Source of the DNA: Opitutales bacterium
GTDB lineage: Bacteria > Verrucomicrobiota > Verrucomicrobiia > Opitutales > Oceanipulchritudinaceae
Assembly: GCA_007123395.1 (NCBI GenBank)
Contig: SKLD01000008.1
Coordinates: 1-5,099, forward strand
DNA length: 5,099 nucleotides
Direction: 5' to 3'
Shown here: in pieces, positions 5,089-5,099 of the stretch
How positions within the stretch are numbered: the stretch's first letter is position 1
Layout of the letters: each line of letters begins with the position of its first letter
Position numbers and translations under genes: made by a program
Notes under the pieces: model-generated
What the model saw: the letters and a program-made list of their open reading frames with translations, nothing else
Database searches by the model: none
What the model was told of the DNA's origin: nothing

Positions 5089-5099
5089 TATGTTGGAAA

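Overview
This is a GC-rich bacterial chromosomal window with ordinary housekeeping and envelope genes plus one repeat-rich spacer. None of the four complete genes has a clear Shine-Dalgarno sequence at normal spacing. The tail of a REP-associated-type tyrosine transposase (RAYT) and the overall gene style suggest Verrucomicrobiota, perhaps an Opitutales relative. That placement is a low-confidence inference, because no phylogenetic marker is present in full.

Layout on the + strand: 1-173 is the C-terminal 56 residues of a RAYT/IS200-like transposase. 259-1482 is a complete Fe-S, TRAM-domain RNA m5U methyltransferase of the RlmD/RumA family. 1483-1844 is a non-coding spacer holding a REP/BIME-like cluster: two direct copies of an ~85-89-nt unit, each with a GTAG-headed 23-nt palindrome, and a third GTAG-headed palindrome in inverted orientation between them. 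1845-2612 is a divergent WecG/TagA/CpsF-family (GT26) glycosyltransferase. A 39-bp convergent gap with a 12-bp tandem duplication separates it from the next gene.

Layout on the - strand, read right to left: 5088-4429 is a lipoprotein with a SYLF (Ysc84-like) domain and a low-complexity Gly/Ala/Thr insert. 4352-4275 is tRNA-His(GTG) with the extra G-1 and an encoded CCA, preceded by a perfect TTGACA box. 4043-2652 is a 12-helix MATE exporter that keeps the three acidic residues of the NorM sodium site.

The genes do not form an obvious pathway. The methyltransferase and the tRNA belong to translation, and the MATE pump, lipoprotein and glycosyltransferase belong to the envelope. The most notable structure is the pairing of a RAYT gene end with a REP cluster about 1.3 kb away. 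This is a known kind of system (RAYT with REPs), not a new one, but the repeat unit here extends well beyond the palindrome. I see no convincing sign of a wholly undescribed system.
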